Counted from the stretch's first letter, positions 1-6,630 are shown. The stretch: 10,975 nucleotides of DNA from Pseudomonadota bacterium (GCA_021794855.1 JAJYPZ010000015.1:1-10975), one strand, 5' to 3'. Translations and numbers: made by a program. Notes: a model not told the origin generated them from the letters alone.

Positions 1-663
1 GGGCAATGTTCCGGTTAGCAGGGTAATGCTGTCGGCGAAATGCGCATCCAGCGTTTGACCGAAACCGGTAATGGATTCGGGCAGAATGATATTGTTGATA
101 CGGTATTGCACATTGGCGTGATCGCCCCGTATGTGCAATTGACCGAAAGAATCCTGCGCTACGCCGGGCGCCTGCAATAAAACCTCATTAAGCGGGGTGT
201 CGGCCCCTTGAGGTAATTGTGCGATATCTCGAGCCGTAATATGATAACTGCTGCCGCCGGTTTCCGTATCGATTTTGTTGCGTACGCGATCCTGTTTGCT
301 GGCGCTGATGTGTAATGTCAGCGCCTTGAGTCCTGCCAGCGTCATTAAGCTGTATTTGCCGGCGGTTGCCGTTAACGTAACGATAGCAGTGCCTTTGCGG
401 TATTGGGGGGCTGTGGCTATCAGGGCGTATACGCCGGGACGAATATTGGTAAAGCTGAAATGGCCGCTATCATCGCTTAACGTCGAAGCCAGGATTTTGC
501 CGTTAGCTGCCTGTACTTTGATCGAAACGGCAGCAAGAGGTTTTCCTAACGCATTGTTAATTTCCCCGTCTATATGTCCTGCCGCTATATTGGCGGCGTA
601 GACCGACGCGGCTCCCATCAGCGCAGGAATGGCGGCTGCTGCGGACGTCAAACTGATTTTCAT
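1..663 (-). CDS. TonB-dependent outer-membrane receptor, N-terminal 221 residues (cut by window edge)
   Basis: The reading frame is open from an ATG at 663-661 to the left edge, so the beta-barrel is missing. The start is supported by a GGAG ribosome binding site 7 nt upstream (674-671). Residues 1-23 look like a signal peptide ending in SVYA. Residues about 28-110 form a carboxypeptidase-regulatory-like beta-sandwich, with the typical stretches SDDSGHFSFTNIRPGVYAL and LMTLAGL. Residues about 133-221 are a TonB plug domain, with LNEVLLQAPGVAQDSFGQLH and then IRGDHANVQYRINNI. Such receptors take up chelated metals or other scarce nutrients across the outer membrane using TonB/ExbBD energy. The substrate cannot be read from this part. 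The upstream small CxxC protein hints at a metal, which is an inference. The receptor class is certain in my view; the substrate is not. Confidence 0.9.
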   Translation of the reverse strand, partial: MKISLTSAAAAIPALMGAASVYAANIAAGHIDGEINNALGKPLAAVSIKVQAANGKILASTLSDDSGHFSFTNIRPGVYALIATAPQYRKGTAIVTLTATAGKYSLMTLAGLKALTLHISASKQDRVRNKIDTETGGSSYHITARDIAQLPQGADTPLNEVLLQAPGVAQDSFGQLHIRGDHANVQYRINNIILPESITGFGQTLDAHFADSITLLTGTLP

Positions 664-670
664 GCATATG

Positions 671-674
671 CTCC
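671..674 (-). promoter_or_regulatory. Ribosome binding site of the TonB-dependent receptor
   Basis: GGAG on the minus strand lies 7 nt before the ATG at 663-661. It selects this start over the out-of-frame ATG three bases upstream in CATATGCATG. Confidence 0.6.
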
Positions 675-694
675 AAGCATAGAACAGAATATTT

Positions 695-717
695 CCGCTC
701 ATGAAATTCATGAGCGG
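695..717. repeat. Near-perfect 23-bp palindrome between the CxxC protein gene and the TonB receptor gene
   Basis: CCGCTCATGAA (695-705), one central A, then TTCATGAGCGG (707-717): 11-bp arms with a single-base centre. As RNA it would fold into a 9-bp stem with a 5-nt AAATT loop. No run of T follows on either strand, so it does not look like an intrinsic terminator. It may be an operator for a dimeric regulator of the receptor gene, or an intercistronic mRNA hairpin that separates or protects the two messages. A second copy of part of an arm (AGCGGAA at 726-732) can pair with TTCCGCT at 693-699 instead. Confidence 0.7.
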
Positions 718-737
718 CGCTTGCTAGCGGAAAAAAA

Positions 738-1052
738 TCAAATGACGGGCGGGGCTTGTGAACGGGGGCAGGGTAATCGCTGCTGCAGCAGAAAATCGTT
801 CAGCGGTTTGCGCTGCAGCAGCGCATAGACGAAATATAGACTTACGAGCAAAAGCGCATTGGAAGCAGCCGGAGGATCTCCGGTAAAATTATGGCCGAGC
901 TGACACGCGGCACAATGGTCGGTAGTGGTATTGAGGTCGTGGTGATGCTGCGTCAGGGCGAACAGCTGCAGGCTCAGCAGGGCAGCCAGAAAAAAAAGTA
1001 CGCCGCGTTTCAGCGTATATTGACTAGAAAATAAATTGCGATCACATTGCAT
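738..1052 (-). CDS. Small membrane protein with His cluster and CxxC motif (DUF2946-like)
   Basis: A 104-residue protein. Residues about 17-33 are strongly hydrophobic and preceded by KR, so a signal anchor or signal peptide. Then come three histidines (36-38), a DHCAACQLGH segment (Cys47, Cys50, His46, His54), a second hydrophobic stretch (about 66-79) and a Pro/Arg-rich tail ending in APPVI. This layout matches the short DUF2946-type proteins often found beside TonB-dependent receptors. The function of that family is not established; the His and Cys residues suggest metal or redox chemistry in the periplasm. It lies 74 nt upstream of the receptor gene on the same strand, probably co-transcribed. 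The start is uncertain: there is no clear ribosome binding site before the ATG at 1052, and a predicted promoter would begin transcription at about that base. Confidence 0.7.
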   Translation of the reverse strand: MQCDRNLFSSQYTLKRGVLFFLAALLSLQLFALTQHHHDLNTTTDHCAACQLGHNFTGDPPAASNALLLVSLYFVYALLQRKPLNDFLLQQRLPCPRSQAPPVI

Positions 1053-1058
1053 TCAAAG

Positions 1059-1087
1059 AGTCTAAAAGCGCATATCAGTTTCGTCAA
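1059..1087 (-). promoter_or_regulatory. Candidate sigma-70 promoter for the CxxC protein / TonB receptor pair
   Basis: On the minus strand, TTGACG (1087-1082, five of six matches to the -35 box), a 17-bp spacer and TAGACT (1064-1059, four of six to the -10 box). The predicted transcription start falls near 1052, on the annotated ATG of the downstream gene, so the message would be leaderless or the real start lies further in. No Fur- or Zur-type box was recognised. The rest of the 138-base gap (1053-1190) holds nothing else I can name. Confidence 0.4.
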
Positions 1088-1190
1088 CTGTTTGCATTGA
1101 ATTTCCAACCGATTGCGTACTCTTGGCATTCGGGTTTCGATAGCCCAATATGCAATGGCCGGCAATCGTCACTGTAGCGCTAAGTCAGTC

Positions 1191-1433
1191 TTATTCTTCA
1201 TCAGTACTGGTATCAATCGTAATTTGTCGAGAAGGCGACAAAGTTGAAATTGCATGTTTGAATATGGCCTGGCTGACATTGTCATGCCCTTTCAACATTA
1301 CCATATATTGATCAAACGATTCTATCTTACCTACTAATTTGATGCCGTTTACCAAAAACACAGAGACTAGCACATGTTCTTTACGTAAGGCATTGAGGAA
1401 TTGATCCTGTAGGTTTTTCATTTTTTGAGCCAT
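1191..1433 (-). CDS. hfq: Hfq family RNA chaperone, variant with altered rim and a two-residue loop insertion
   Basis: An 80-residue Sm-like protein that should form a hexamer and pair small RNAs with mRNAs. Both Sm motifs are visible: QDQFLNAL (9-16) and [15 protein letters not shown] (28-42) for Sm1, FKHAIST (58-64) for Sm2, with the proximal-face Gln9, Lys59 and His60 kept. Three differences from the E. coli protein stand out. The rim Arg-Arg-Glu-Arg becomes RKEH (17-20). Tyr25 of the distal A-site becomes Phe26. A two-residue insertion, GHDN in place of NT, sits between beta strands 3 and 4 (48-53). The tail after the core is short and acidic, ending in DEE. The gene stands alone on its strand, not in the usual miaA-hfq-hflX cluster, so a second paralogue is plausible (inference). 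It lies 65 nt downstream of the parvulin gene. Confidence 0.9.
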   Translation of the reverse strand: MAQKMKNLQDQFLNALRKEHVLVSVFLVNGIKLVGKIESFDQYMVMLKGHDNVSQAIFKHAISTLSPSRQITIDTSTDEE

Positions 1434-1451
1434 CCACTATAACGGGATAAA

Positions 1452-1486
1452 GCCGCCTCCGGCCGAAACAGTCGACCGGAGGCGGC
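1452..1486 (-). terminator. GC-rich hairpin between the parvulin gene and hfq, likely terminator or attenuator
   Basis: GCCGCCTCCGG (1452-1462) and CCGGAGGCGGC (1476-1486) are perfect 11-bp inverted repeats around a 13-nt loop. Reading on the minus strand, the stem is followed by CTTTATCCCG, a weak T-tract. It lies 12 nt past the parvulin stop and 18 nt before the hfq ATG. It may end the yciB-bolA-parvulin message, fully or in part, and it would also sit in the leader of any read-through hfq transcript. Confidence 0.6.
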
Positions 1487-1498
1487 ATTAATCATTGT

Positions 1499-2341
1499 TT
1501 ATTGTACTTTAGCATTTGCGCGTAATTCTGTAACTAATTTTTTCACCATTTGCTGTTCCATGTCGGTCCGCAATTGATCTTTAACCTGATCGTACGGAGG
1601 GAACTTCAGATCGCGGATATCTTCGACCTGAATAATATGCCAGCCGAACTTGGTATGTATCGGGGTTTTGGTATACTCGCCTTTTTTGAGCTGAGCCATT
1701 GCATCGGCAAATTCCTTGACGAGGTTGCCGGGAGCTACCCAGCCCAGTTCACCGCCGTTAGCAGCGGAGGAGTCTTTGGAATCTTTTTTGGCAAGTTCCG
1801 TAAAACTGGCTTTTTTGTTCAGTTTTGCAATGATATCTTTAGCTTCGGCTTCGTTATCGACGAGTATGTGCCGGACTTTGTATTCCTTGGTCCCCATCAT
1901 TGCCTTGACGCGGTCATATTCCGCTTTCATGGCCGATTCGCTGACAGGATGAGCTTTTATATAACTGGCAATATAGGTTTGAGCCAGCATCTGGGTTTTG
2001 GCCAGTTGCAAGCGCAATTTGAAGCTGGGATCATTACTCAATCCGCTCTTTTCTGCCTGTTGCGCAAGGATTTCAGCATTGATCAGGCTGTCGCGCAATG
2101 CTGCTGCGGTTTGATCGTTGACCGGCTGGCCCTGGGCTGCGCGATCCTGCTTGACCATATCGAATTCTGCTTGAGGAATCGGTGTGCCGTTTACAACCGC
2201 CATGACTTTTCCGGAACTGGCGGCCGTTTGCGCAGCGGGTTTGGTAGCGGAGGATTTATTGTCTTCCGCCGCATTGCAGCCGGTCAGCGCGGTTAAACTC
2301 ATCGCACAAACGGTGGCAATTACGATTTTTTTCAAATGCAT
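1499..2341 (-). CDS. Parvulin-type peptidyl-prolyl cis-trans isomerase, lipoprotein
   Basis: A 280-residue protein that should catalyse proline cis-trans isomerisation and help fold exported proteins in the envelope. Residues 1-22 are a lipoprotein signal with lipobox LTGC (Cys22). The residue after Cys is Asn, not Asp, so outer-membrane sorting is expected by the E. coli rule. Residues 23-45 are a low-complexity Ser/Ala linker. Residues about 46-150 form a SurA/PrsA-like helical N-domain. The parvulin domain spans about 152-243, with VRHILV (156-161), SSAANGGELGWV (191-202) and FGWHIIQVED (232-241). A ribosome binding site (AGGA, 6 nt before the ATG) supports the start. It is the last gene of the yciB-yciI-bolA operon, 20 nt after bolA. 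It is shorter than SurA and has a single parvulin domain. Confidence 0.93.
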   Translation of the reverse strand: MHLKKIVIATVCAMSLTALTGCNAAEDNKSSATKPAAQTAASSGKVMAVVNGTPIPQAEFDMVKQDRAAQGQPVNDQTAAALRDSLINAEILAQQAEKSGLSNDPSFKLRLQLAKTQMLAQTYIASYIKAHPVSESAMKAEYDRVKAMMGTKEYKVRHILVDNEAEAKDIIAKLNKKASFTELAKKDSKDSSAANGGELGWVAPGNLVKEFADAMAQLKKGEYTKTPIHTKFGWHIIQVEDIRDLKFPPYDQVKDQLRTDMEQQMVKKLVTELRANAKVQ

Positions 2342-2347
2342 GTGTCT

Positions 2348-2351
2348 TCCT
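2348..2351 (-). promoter_or_regulatory. Ribosome binding site of the parvulin lipoprotein gene
   Basis: AGGA, within AAGGAAG on the minus strand, ends 6 nt before the ATG at 2341-2339. It is the clearest Shine-Dalgarno sequence in this operon. Confidence 0.6.
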
Positions 2352-2361
2352 TTTGAGTGGG

Positions 2362-2628
2362 TTATAGAATTTCTTCAGGACACTGGGCAGTTATGCTAAG
2401 TGCATGAATTTTATTATGCATTAAATCACCTAATGTTGCATATACCAAGCGGTGACGCGCCAGGGTATTCTTTTGGGAAAATGTTCCGGAAACGATATGC
2501 AGGCGGTAGTGGCCGCCGCCTGAGCGTGCTCCGGCATGTCCGGCATGTTGAGCGCTTTCGTCCGTGATTTTAAGGATGTCCGGCTGTAATGAGGCCAGTT
2601 TTTCGCGAATTAGTTCCACAGTGCTCAT
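2362..2628 (-). CDS. bolA: BolA family protein
   Basis: An 88-residue protein of the BolA family, which acts with monothiol glutaredoxins in iron-sulfur handling and, in enterobacteria, as a transcription regulator of shape genes. The family pattern is clear: an N-terminal helix (IREKLASL), a short His loop HAGH (28-31), HYRLHIVS (40-47), the core RHRLVYATLGDLM (58-70) with its invariant His59, and IHALSITAQCPEE (74-86). The ATG overlaps the stop of yciI by one base (TGATG), indicating translational coupling. No glutaredoxin gene is in this window. bolA beside yciB and yciI is a recurrent arrangement in gammaproteobacteria. Confidence 0.93.
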   Translation of the reverse strand: MSTVELIREKLASLQPDILKITDESAQHAGHAGARSGGGHYRLHIVSGTFSQKNTLARHRLVYATLGDLMHNKIHALSITAQCPEEIL

Positions 2629-2933
2629 CAGGGCAGGACTTTCTTGAAAGGTTTTACCTCGACTTTGGCGTAGACTCCGGCATGAACATAAGGGTCGTCA
2701 GCCGCCCAGGCCCGGGCCGCTACGAGCGAATCGAAACCGGCTACGATCAGGCTGCCGCTGAAGCCGGCCGGACCGGGATCTGGGCTGTCGATGGCAGGGA
2801 AGGGACCGGCCAGCAAAAGACGGCCTTCGTCCCGGAGCGCGTCAAGGCGCTCCAGATGGGACGGCCGGGCGCTTAACCGCTTCGGCAGGCTGTCTGCATT
2901 ATCTTCGCTTATGATGGCATACCAGCTAGTCAT
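2628..2933 (-). CDS. yciI: YciI family protein
   Basis: A 101-residue protein of the YciI (YCII) family, a ferredoxin-like fold related to muconolactone isomerase. The physiological role of single-domain members is not settled. The conserved His26 in RPSHLERL (23-30) and the Asp pair in [11 protein letters not shown] (78-88) form the putative active site, and [11 protein letters not shown] (37-47) is the typical beta-hairpin. Its ATG lies inside the end of yciB (8-nt overlap) and its TGA shares a base with the bolA ATG, so it is embedded in a translationally coupled series. Confidence 0.92.
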   Translation of the reverse strand: MTSWYAIISEDNADSLPKRLSARPSHLERLDALRDEGRLLLAGPFPAIDSPDPGPAGFSGSLIVAGFDSLVAARAWAADDPYVHAGVYAKVEVKPFKKVLP

Positions 2934-3465
2934 GTTTTTTGTTGTCCAGATATTTGTTAAGTACTATGCCTTGTCCTATTATAAATATAAACATCATGGC
3001 AGTACTACCGAACAATTTAAAATTTACCCACACATCCGTGCTGTAAGTGAGGGCGACGTAACGGTTTACAAGACCCATGACAATAAAAAAAATCGCCCAA
3101 CTCAGGTTAAGTTTACGCCAGACCCGCTCCGGCAGTGTGATTTGTTCGGAAAGCATGGAGCGGATTATATTTTTTTTGAACAAAAGCGGACTTGCCAGCA
3201 AGGTAATGGCGAACAACCAGTATAAGGCGGTGGGTTTCCATTTAATAAATGTATCGTTATGGGAAACCAGCGTTGCGCCTCCGAGTACGATTACGATACC
3301 GAGACTGATCCACATCGCGATATCGACTTTTTTATGGCGGATAAGCAAATATCCTATCTGAACGATGCTGGCAACAATGGAGACCGCAGTGGCAATATAA
3401 ATACCTCCGAATTTATAGGCGATAAAAAACAGCAGAATCGGGAATAAATCAAATAGGAATTTCAT
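2926..3465 (-). CDS. yciB: Inner-membrane septation protein YciB (IspZ family)
   Basis: A 179-residue inner-membrane protein with about five to six hydrophobic segments (roughly 3-20, 22-42, 50-68, 80-97, 118-138 and 148-170). Family hallmarks are the start [29 protein letters not shown] (77-86), [12 protein letters not shown] (112-123) and a basic C-terminus. YciB is linked to cell-envelope synthesis and normal septation in enterobacteria. The length matches the family (about 180). AAAGG lies about 10 nt before the ATG. It is 17 nt downstream of the preceding unknown gene and overlaps yciI by 8 nt. Confidence 0.94.
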   Translation of the reverse strand: MKFLFDLFPILLFFIAYKFGGIYIATAVSIVASIVQIGYLLIRHKKVDIAMWISLGIVIVLGGATLVSHNDTFIKWKPTALYWLFAITLLASPLLFKKNIIRSMLSEQITLPERVWRKLNLSWAIFFIVMGLVNRYVALTYSTDVWVNFKLFGSTAMMFIFIIGQGIVLNKYLDNKKHD

Positions 3466-3482
3466 AAATCGTTGCCTTTGAC

Positions 3483-4202
3483 CTAATGCCGGGTAACCCA
3501 GCGGTTAAAATAATCCTGTACCATTTCCCGCACGGGTGGCGAAAAACTGTCTTTTTGTACTTGTTGCAAGCCTTGTTCGAAAAATGCGGGGCAATCCTCC
3601 GGCAGATTCCGGCTCAATGTATCATAGGCCTTTTTCATTAGTTCGGTATCCTGGCTACGCGTGGCAACGATGGCGTAATTCAGGTTCAGTATGCGCCAGG
3701 GGCGCGTCGGGTCGCTTTTTTCAAGGTCGGCTTTTATGTCCGGTGCCGTATGCTCTATGGTATCGCTGATCACTTGCGCCAGCGCGGTTAGCGTGACGGA
3801 TTCCTGAGTCAGATTGGCGCTGGCGGCCAGGCTGTTGACGATGGGTTCCAGCGTACGCAGTTCGCCGCCATGGCGAATTATCCAGTGAGCGACTCCCAGT
3901 GCGGTTTTTTCGATATCCATCTTGGATTTCGGCAAGCGCAGACGTTCGGCCCAGAAAGCCAGGTCCATCAAAAACCCGATTGCATGGTCACCTAACTGAT
4001 TGACTTCGTCGAATTCGATAGGGCCACTTTCGCCATGTTCGCGGTCGAGTTTGTCGAACAGCAGCAGAAACTGGGTGATTGCTTCGCCCAGTTGATCGGG
4101 AGTGACTTGAGCGCCGGCTTCGATATTCGAATCCAGGAAAGCTTGACCGACGATTTGATTGGCTTCTTCAAAACATTTATGAATCTCTTCAGGAATCGCC
4201 AT
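3483..4202 (-). CDS. Conserved-looking hypothetical protein, alpha-helical, first gene of the yciB operon
   Basis: I do not recognise this family. From the ATG at 4202-4200 it is 239 residues; a TTG ten codons further upstream (4232) is in frame, but the ATG is the more natural start. The composition is soluble, acidic and mostly helical. There is no signal peptide or membrane segment. Distinctive stretches are an aromatic/charged helix [18 protein letters not shown], the segment [19 protein letters not shown], and a C-terminal part beginning [20 protein letters not shown]. Helical hairpins of this sort suggest a repeat-like scaffold, which is speculation. Its stop is 17 nt before yciB, so it is probably co-transcribed and may relate to envelope or division functions. 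Codon use resembles its neighbours. Confidence 0.8.
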   Translation of the reverse strand: MAIPEEIHKCFEEANQIVGQAFLDSNIEAGAQVTPDQLGEAITQFLLLFDKLDREHGESGPIEFDEVNQLGDHAIGFLMDLAFWAERLRLPKSKMDIEKTALGVAHWIIRHGGELRTLEPIVNSLAASANLTQESVTLTALAQVISDTIEHTAPDIKADLEKSDPTRPWRILNLNYAIVATRSQDTELMKKAYDTLSRNLPEDCPAFFEQGLQQVQKDSFSPPVREMVQDYFNRWVTRH

Positions 4203-4259
4203 AGTTGATATCTGACCCAAGTGAACCAGCAAAATTAGTGAGTAAACCAGTCAGTATTT

Positions 4260-4268
4260 TGCTATGAT
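4260..4268 (+). promoter_or_regulatory. Candidate extended -10 promoter of the rnm-yciO-protease-trpS cluster
   Basis: TGCTATGAT is an extended -10 element (TGn followed by TATGAT, five of six). The -35 position (about 4240-4245) has no good match, as is common for extended -10 promoters. The predicted start is about 4275, giving a leader of about 22 nt. The gap 4203-4296 is the shared upstream region of two divergent operons; I could not pick a convincing promoter for the minus-strand side. Confidence 0.35.
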
Positions 4269-4296
4269 TTGTTCTTGATCTACAAGTAAACAAATT

Positions 4297-5166
4297 ATGT
4301 CAGAGCAAAATTTTGATCTGCATTGCCATTCTAACGTTTCTGATGGCGTGTTGCTACCCGCGGATTTAGTCGCACGCGCGGCAGATCGGGGCGTAACTGT
4401 CCTGGCTCTGACCGACCACGACGATGTGGCTGGCTTGCCCGCTGCGCACGCTGCAGCGCGAACGGCAGGTATCAAGCTGATAAACGGCGTGGAAATTTCG
4501 GTTACCTGGGGCACGCATACTTTGCATATTATCGGTTTAAATATCGACCCGCAATCGCCGCGGCTCGTGGCGGGCCTGGCATCGATACGGGCCGGCCGCG
4601 AAGAGCGGGCAATTAAAATGGCCGAACAGCTGGCGCGTGTAGGTATACCCGACAGCCTGGCGGGAGCGTATCAATATGTGGATAACCGCAATTCGGTCGG
4701 ACGTTTGCATTTTGCCCGTTTTCTGGTCGATCGAGGCATAGTCAAGGACATTCGTAGCGTATTCAAGCGTTATCTTGTAAAAGGCAAGCCCGGTTACGTA
4801 CCGCATCAATGGGCCGGATTGGCCGATGCGGTGGGCTGGATAACGTCGAGCGGAGGGCAGGCCGTGCTGGCTCATCCAGGTCGATACGACATGGGCGAAG
4901 GAAAAATGCACGAATTACTGACCGAATTCAAGCAATGCGGCGGAACCGGTATCGAAGTCGTTACCGGCAGCCATACTGTCGAACATTACGCGAAATTCGC
5001 CAAGCTGGCGAAAAAATTCGATTTGTTAAGTTCACGGGGTTCGGATTTCCATGCTCCGGATGAAAGTTTCAGAGATCTCGGTTGTCTGCCGCAATTGCCG
5101 GAAATCTGCATTCCCGTATGGCAAAACTGGGCGTTGGACCTAGCCGTCGAAGAGCCGGTGAATTGA
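4297..5166 (+). CDS. rnm: PHP-domain RNase AM / 3',5'-nucleoside bisphosphate phosphatase (YciV/TrpH family)
   Basis: A 289-residue PHP-domain metalloenzyme. In E. coli the family member (YciV, now RNase AM) is a 5'-3' exonuclease that trims the 5' ends of rRNAs; a homologue also hydrolyses 3',5'-nucleotide bisphosphates. Metal-binding motifs are visible in order: HCHSNVSDG (9-17), LTDHDD (38-43), GVEIS with Glu66, LAHPGRY (His near 193) and GSDFH near the C-terminus. The length matches the family (about 280-295). It is the first gene of a plus-strand cluster whose order rnm - yciO - M50 protease - trpS recurs in gammaproteobacteria. No strong ribosome binding site is seen before the ATG. Confidence 0.92.
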   Translation: MSEQNFDLHCHSNVSDGVLLPADLVARAADRGVTVLALTDHDDVAGLPAAHAAARTAGIKLINGVEISVTWGTHTLHIIGLNIDPQSPRLVAGLASIRAGREERAIKMAEQLARVGIPDSLAGAYQYVDNRNSVGRLHFARFLVDRGIVKDIRSVFKRYLVKGKPGYVPHQWAGLADAVGWITSSGGQAVLAHPGRYDMGEGKMHELLTEFKQCGGTGIEVVTGSHTVEHYAKFAKLAKKFDLLSSRGSDFHAPDESFRDLGCLPQLPEICIPVWQNWALDLAVEEPVN

Positions 5167-5253
5167 AAATGAAATGCACGGAAAACCTCGGAGCAATGAG
5201 TTTGATAGTCGCTTTATCCGCAACTGCTTGTGTTATTTGACCCTCGCTGTGGC

Positions 5254-5282
5254 ATGACTGGCCGAAACAATTTTCTTATTAT
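5254..5282 (+). promoter_or_regulatory. Candidate internal promoter upstream of yciO
   Basis: ATGACT (5254-5259, four of six to the -35 box), a 17-bp spacer and TATTAT (5277-5282, five of six to the -10 box). The predicted start near 5289 leaves only about 10 nt before the ATG at 5300. It would give yciO, the protease and trpS their own transcript. The 133-nt space after rnm makes such a promoter reasonable, but the match is modest. Confidence 0.3.
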
Positions 5283-5299
5283 TGAATGAGTGTTTCCAA

Positions 5300-5926
5300 A
5301 TGGCGCAATTTTTTACATTGCATCCGGATAATCCGCAGCCGCGACTGATCAAACAGTCGGTCCAGATTTTACGCGACGGTGGCGTGGTCGCTTTGCCGAC
5401 CGATTCCAGTTACGCTATCGCCTGTCATCTGGGCGATAAGCAGGCGCAGGACAGAATCCGTAGTCTTCGGGCAGTAGACGAAAAGCATCATTTTACCCTG
5501 CTGTGCCGGGATCTGGCCGAAATCGCGGTGTACGCGCAAGTTGATAACCAGCAATTCAGGCTGCTCAAGGCAAACACGCCGGGCAGTTATACGTTCATCC
5601 TGGAAGCTACGCGCGAAGTGCCCAAACGTTTGCAGCATCCGAAAAGAAATACCATCGGGTTGCGCGTACCGGAACATCCGGTCACTCTGGCATTGCTGGC
5701 CGAAATGGATGAGCCTTTATTGAGCATGACCTTAATTTTACCGAACGAAAAACTTCCTATGCACGATGCTAATACCATACGAGAATATCTCGAACACCAA
5801 CTGGATCTGATTCTCGATGCCGGGGCTTGCGGCATGGAACCGACCACTGTAATCGATTTGAGCCGGGGAGATATCGAGGTTTTACGCAGAGGACGTGGTG
5901 CGCTGGCTCCATTCGGGCTGAATTGA
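5300..5926 (+). CDS. yciO: YciO-type YrdC/Sua5-domain protein
   Basis: A 208-residue protein of the YrdC/Sua5 superfamily, in which the housekeeping members make threonylcarbamoyl-AMP for t6A tRNA modification. It resembles the YciO branch closely: it begins MAQFFTLHPDNPQPRLIKQS, keeps PTDSSYA, HHFTLLCRDLAEI, NTPGSYTFIL, GLRVPEHP, and ends with TTVIDLSR and a Pro-Phe near the C-terminus. YciO itself may have little or no TsaC activity, so I name it by family and not as the t6A enzyme. A TTG at 5282 is in frame, but the ATG at 5300 aligns with the family N-terminus. Its TGA overlaps the ATG of the protease gene by one base. Confidence 0.92.
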   Translation: MAQFFTLHPDNPQPRLIKQSVQILRDGGVVALPTDSSYAIACHLGDKQAQDRIRSLRAVDEKHHFTLLCRDLAEIAVYAQVDNQQFRLLKANTPGSYTFILEATREVPKRLQHPKRNTIGLRVPEHPVTLALLAEMDEPLLSMTLILPNEKLPMHDANTIREYLEHQLDLILDAGACGMEPTTVIDLSRGDIEVLRRGRGALAPFGLN

Positions 5927-6627
5927 TGGAACTGAATATCATCCAAAAAATTACCGTATGGGTAATTCCGGTAATTTTCGCTATCACACTGCATGAAGCA
6001 GCCCACGGTTACGTCGCGAAATTTTTCGGCGATAAAACCGCGTGGATGCTCGGGCGAGTAACGCTTAATCCCTTAAAGCACATCGATCCGATAGGCACGA
6101 TACTGGTCCCGCTTTCCATCCTGATGCTGAGCAAAATGTTGGGCGGCGGATTTTTTCTGTTCGGCTGGGCCAAACCTGTGCCCGTCAATTTCGATGCTTT
6201 GCGCCGACCCAAGCAGGATATGCTCTGGGTTGCTCTGGCCGGTCCGGGAGCGAATCTCATCATGGCAATCATCTGGGCACTGGTGATAAAGCTCGGGGTG
6301 ATGCTCGGCGATAATTATTCTCAACCCATGGCGCTGATGGGTGCAGCGGGAATTTATATCAATGCAGTGCTCATGGCGTTAAATCTGTTGCCGCTGCCGC
6401 CGCTCGATGGCGGTCGCGTCATGATCAGCGTATTGCCCGGCAAGCTTTCGTACAGTTTTTCCCGCATTGAGCCTTACGGGTTTTATATCCTGCTGATCCT
6501 GATGTTCGTCGGATGGCTGAGCGTAATTCTCAGCCCATTGTTAGCGGTCATGCTGATGATGAGCAGTGCATTGTCAGGCTTGAGTTATAATGATTTAATT
6601 ACCCTCATTCAAGTCATTACCAATTAA
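5926..6627 (+). CDS. Small site-2 protease family (M50) membrane metalloprotease
   Basis: A 233-residue integral membrane zinc protease of family M50. The frame is open upstream of 5926, but the ATG there overlaps the yciO stop (TGATG) and puts the first helix at the N-terminus, as in the family. The zinc motif HEAAH (23-27) lies in the first membrane helix. ALAGPGANL (103-111) is the second conserved segment. NLLPLPPLDGGR (153-164) supplies the third zinc ligand, Asp161. Hydrophobic stretches also cover about 9-22, 57-71, 110-127, 137-155, 186-203 and 204-216. There is no PDZ domain, so it is unlike RseP. The substrate is unknown. It sits between yciO and trpS, 3 nt before the latter. Confidence 0.93.
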   Translation: MELNIIQKITVWVIPVIFAITLHEAAHGYVAKFFGDKTAWMLGRVTLNPLKHIDPIGTILVPLSILMLSKMLGGGFFLFGWAKPVPVNFDALRRPKQDMLWVALAGPGANLIMAIIWALVIKLGVMLGDNYSQPMALMGAAGIYINAVLMALNLLPLPPLDGGRVMISVLPGKLSYSFSRIEPYGFYILLILMFVGWLSVILSPLLAVMLMMSSALSGLSYNDLITLIQVITN

Positions 6628-6630
6628 ACC

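Noticed and set aside
695..717. Reading the intercistronic palindrome as an intrinsic terminator
   Set aside because: Neither strand has a run of T after the stem, and a terminator would cut the receptor gene off from its likely operon promoter.
1550..2296. Long plus-strand open frame (248 codons)
   Set aside because: It lies wholly antisense to the parvulin gene, whose lipobox and catalytic-domain motifs are unmistakable. The antisense translation has no recognisable domain.
2791..3225. Plus-strand open frame (144 codons) across the yciI/yciB junction
   Set aside because: It is antisense to two recognised genes, with low-complexity Arg/Ser at its start; a shadow frame.
5282..5299. TTG at 5282 as the start of yciO
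   Set aside because: The ATG at 5300 matches the family N-terminus and is better placed relative to the candidate promoter.
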